This document shows, in pieces, positions 6,395 through 6,614 of a stretch of DNA of 6,614 nt (positions are counted from its first letter, which is position 1; every line of letters begins with the position of its first letter). The notes below the pieces were generated by a model. It had not been told where the DNA came from and did no database searches. It saw nothing but the letters and a program-made list of their open reading frames with translations. Both the position numbers and the translations under genes were made by a program. The stretch comes from Bacteroidales bacterium UBA5206 (lineage in GTDB: Bacteria; Bacteroidota; Bacteroidia; Bacteroidales; Tenuifilaceae). The stretch spans positions 1,727 to 8,340 of the forward strand of contig DHVO01000203.1 in NCBI GenBank assembly GCA_002412705.1. Direction: 5' to 3'.

Positions 6395-6614
6395 TGAATT
6401 CTAGTATTCGATTTAGACCTAACGTTAGTAAATTAGGAATCACAAAGATGTTATTTTTTAATTTTGTTTCAAAGAAATTTGCATCCCCTCCCGTTAAAAC
6501 AGTTACCAGATTTGGGAATTTTCTTTCTGATTCCAATATGTATCCAATTACTTCATTCACAATTCCATTTAGAACACCCGACTGGATGCTACTTTCAGTA
6601 TCGGTGCCAACCAG
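6372..6614 (-). CDS. coaX: Type III pantothenate kinase, C-terminal part (N-terminus outside window)
   Basis: Catalyses ATP-dependent phosphorylation of pantothenate, the first step of coenzyme A synthesis, in the cytoplasm. The last 80 residues are visible; the frame is open to the window edge at 6614. They hold GTDTESSIQSGVLNGIV (residues 3-19 of the visible part), the conserved G-x-x-T-x-x-S-I-x-x-G motif, then VTVLTGGDANFF with the TGGDA motif, and finally IFVIPNLLTLGLNRILEFN, the typical end of the family. These match CoaX and not the unrelated CoaA or type II kinases. The gene ends with TAG and overlaps the next gene by 23 bp. CoaX has no direct link to envelope functions, so the linkage is probably an old conserved gene order rather than a shared pathway. 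Confidence 0.93.
   Translation of the reverse strand: MVGTDTESSIQSGVLNGIVNEVIGYILESERKFPNLVTVLTGGDANFFETKLKNNIFVIPNLLTLGLNRILEFNAKENLA

Noticed and set aside
6372..6560. GTG start at 6560 for a short 62-residue protein
   Set aside because: The frame continues upstream with the conserved CoaX motif GTDTESSIQSG, so this is only the tail of coaX.

Overview
The window looks like chromosomal DNA of a Bacteroidota bacterium, most likely of the Bacteroidales/Marinilabiliales side. This rests on the gene content and order, on starts without Shine-Dalgarno sequences, on a promoter candidate of the Bacteroidota type (TTTG / TAnnTTTG), and on an LptC with a lipoprotein signal. I cannot name genus or species. 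The DNA is moderately AT-rich and almost fully coding. All seven genes lie on the minus strand, so transcription runs from high to low coordinates.

In transcription order: the 3' end of coaX (type III pantothenate kinase, cut by the window edge, 6614-6372); an outer-membrane beta-barrel protein of unknown function (6394-5117, overlapping coaX by 23 bp); a secreted TPR protein (5070-3736); the LPS-export component lptC (3728-3159, 7 bp after the TPR gene); a rho-independent terminator (3145-3117); a 61-residue protein with two membrane segments (3069-2884); a CorC/HlyC-family DUF21-CBS-CBS membrane protein (2894-1635, overlapping the small gene by 11 bp); a 192-bp intergenic stretch with a promoter candidate; and the first 480 codons of a membrane-anchored PpiD/SurA-like peptidyl-prolyl isomerase (1442-1, cut by the window edge).

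Apart from coaX the theme is the cell envelope: an outer-membrane barrel, an exported TPR protein, an LPS-transport factor, two inner-membrane proteins and a periplasmic folding factor. The terminator after lptC and the promoter candidates after it suggest three transcription units: coaX-OMP-TPR-lptC, small protein-corC-like, and ppiD.

I see no mobile element, CRISPR array, RNA gene, or sign of recent transfer. This is conserved housekeeping DNA, not an accessory island. The points most worth a second look are the use of TAG by all six visible stop codons, ion-site motifs in the CorC-like protein that depart from the usual family pattern, and the uncharacterised barrel-TPR pair next to lptC.
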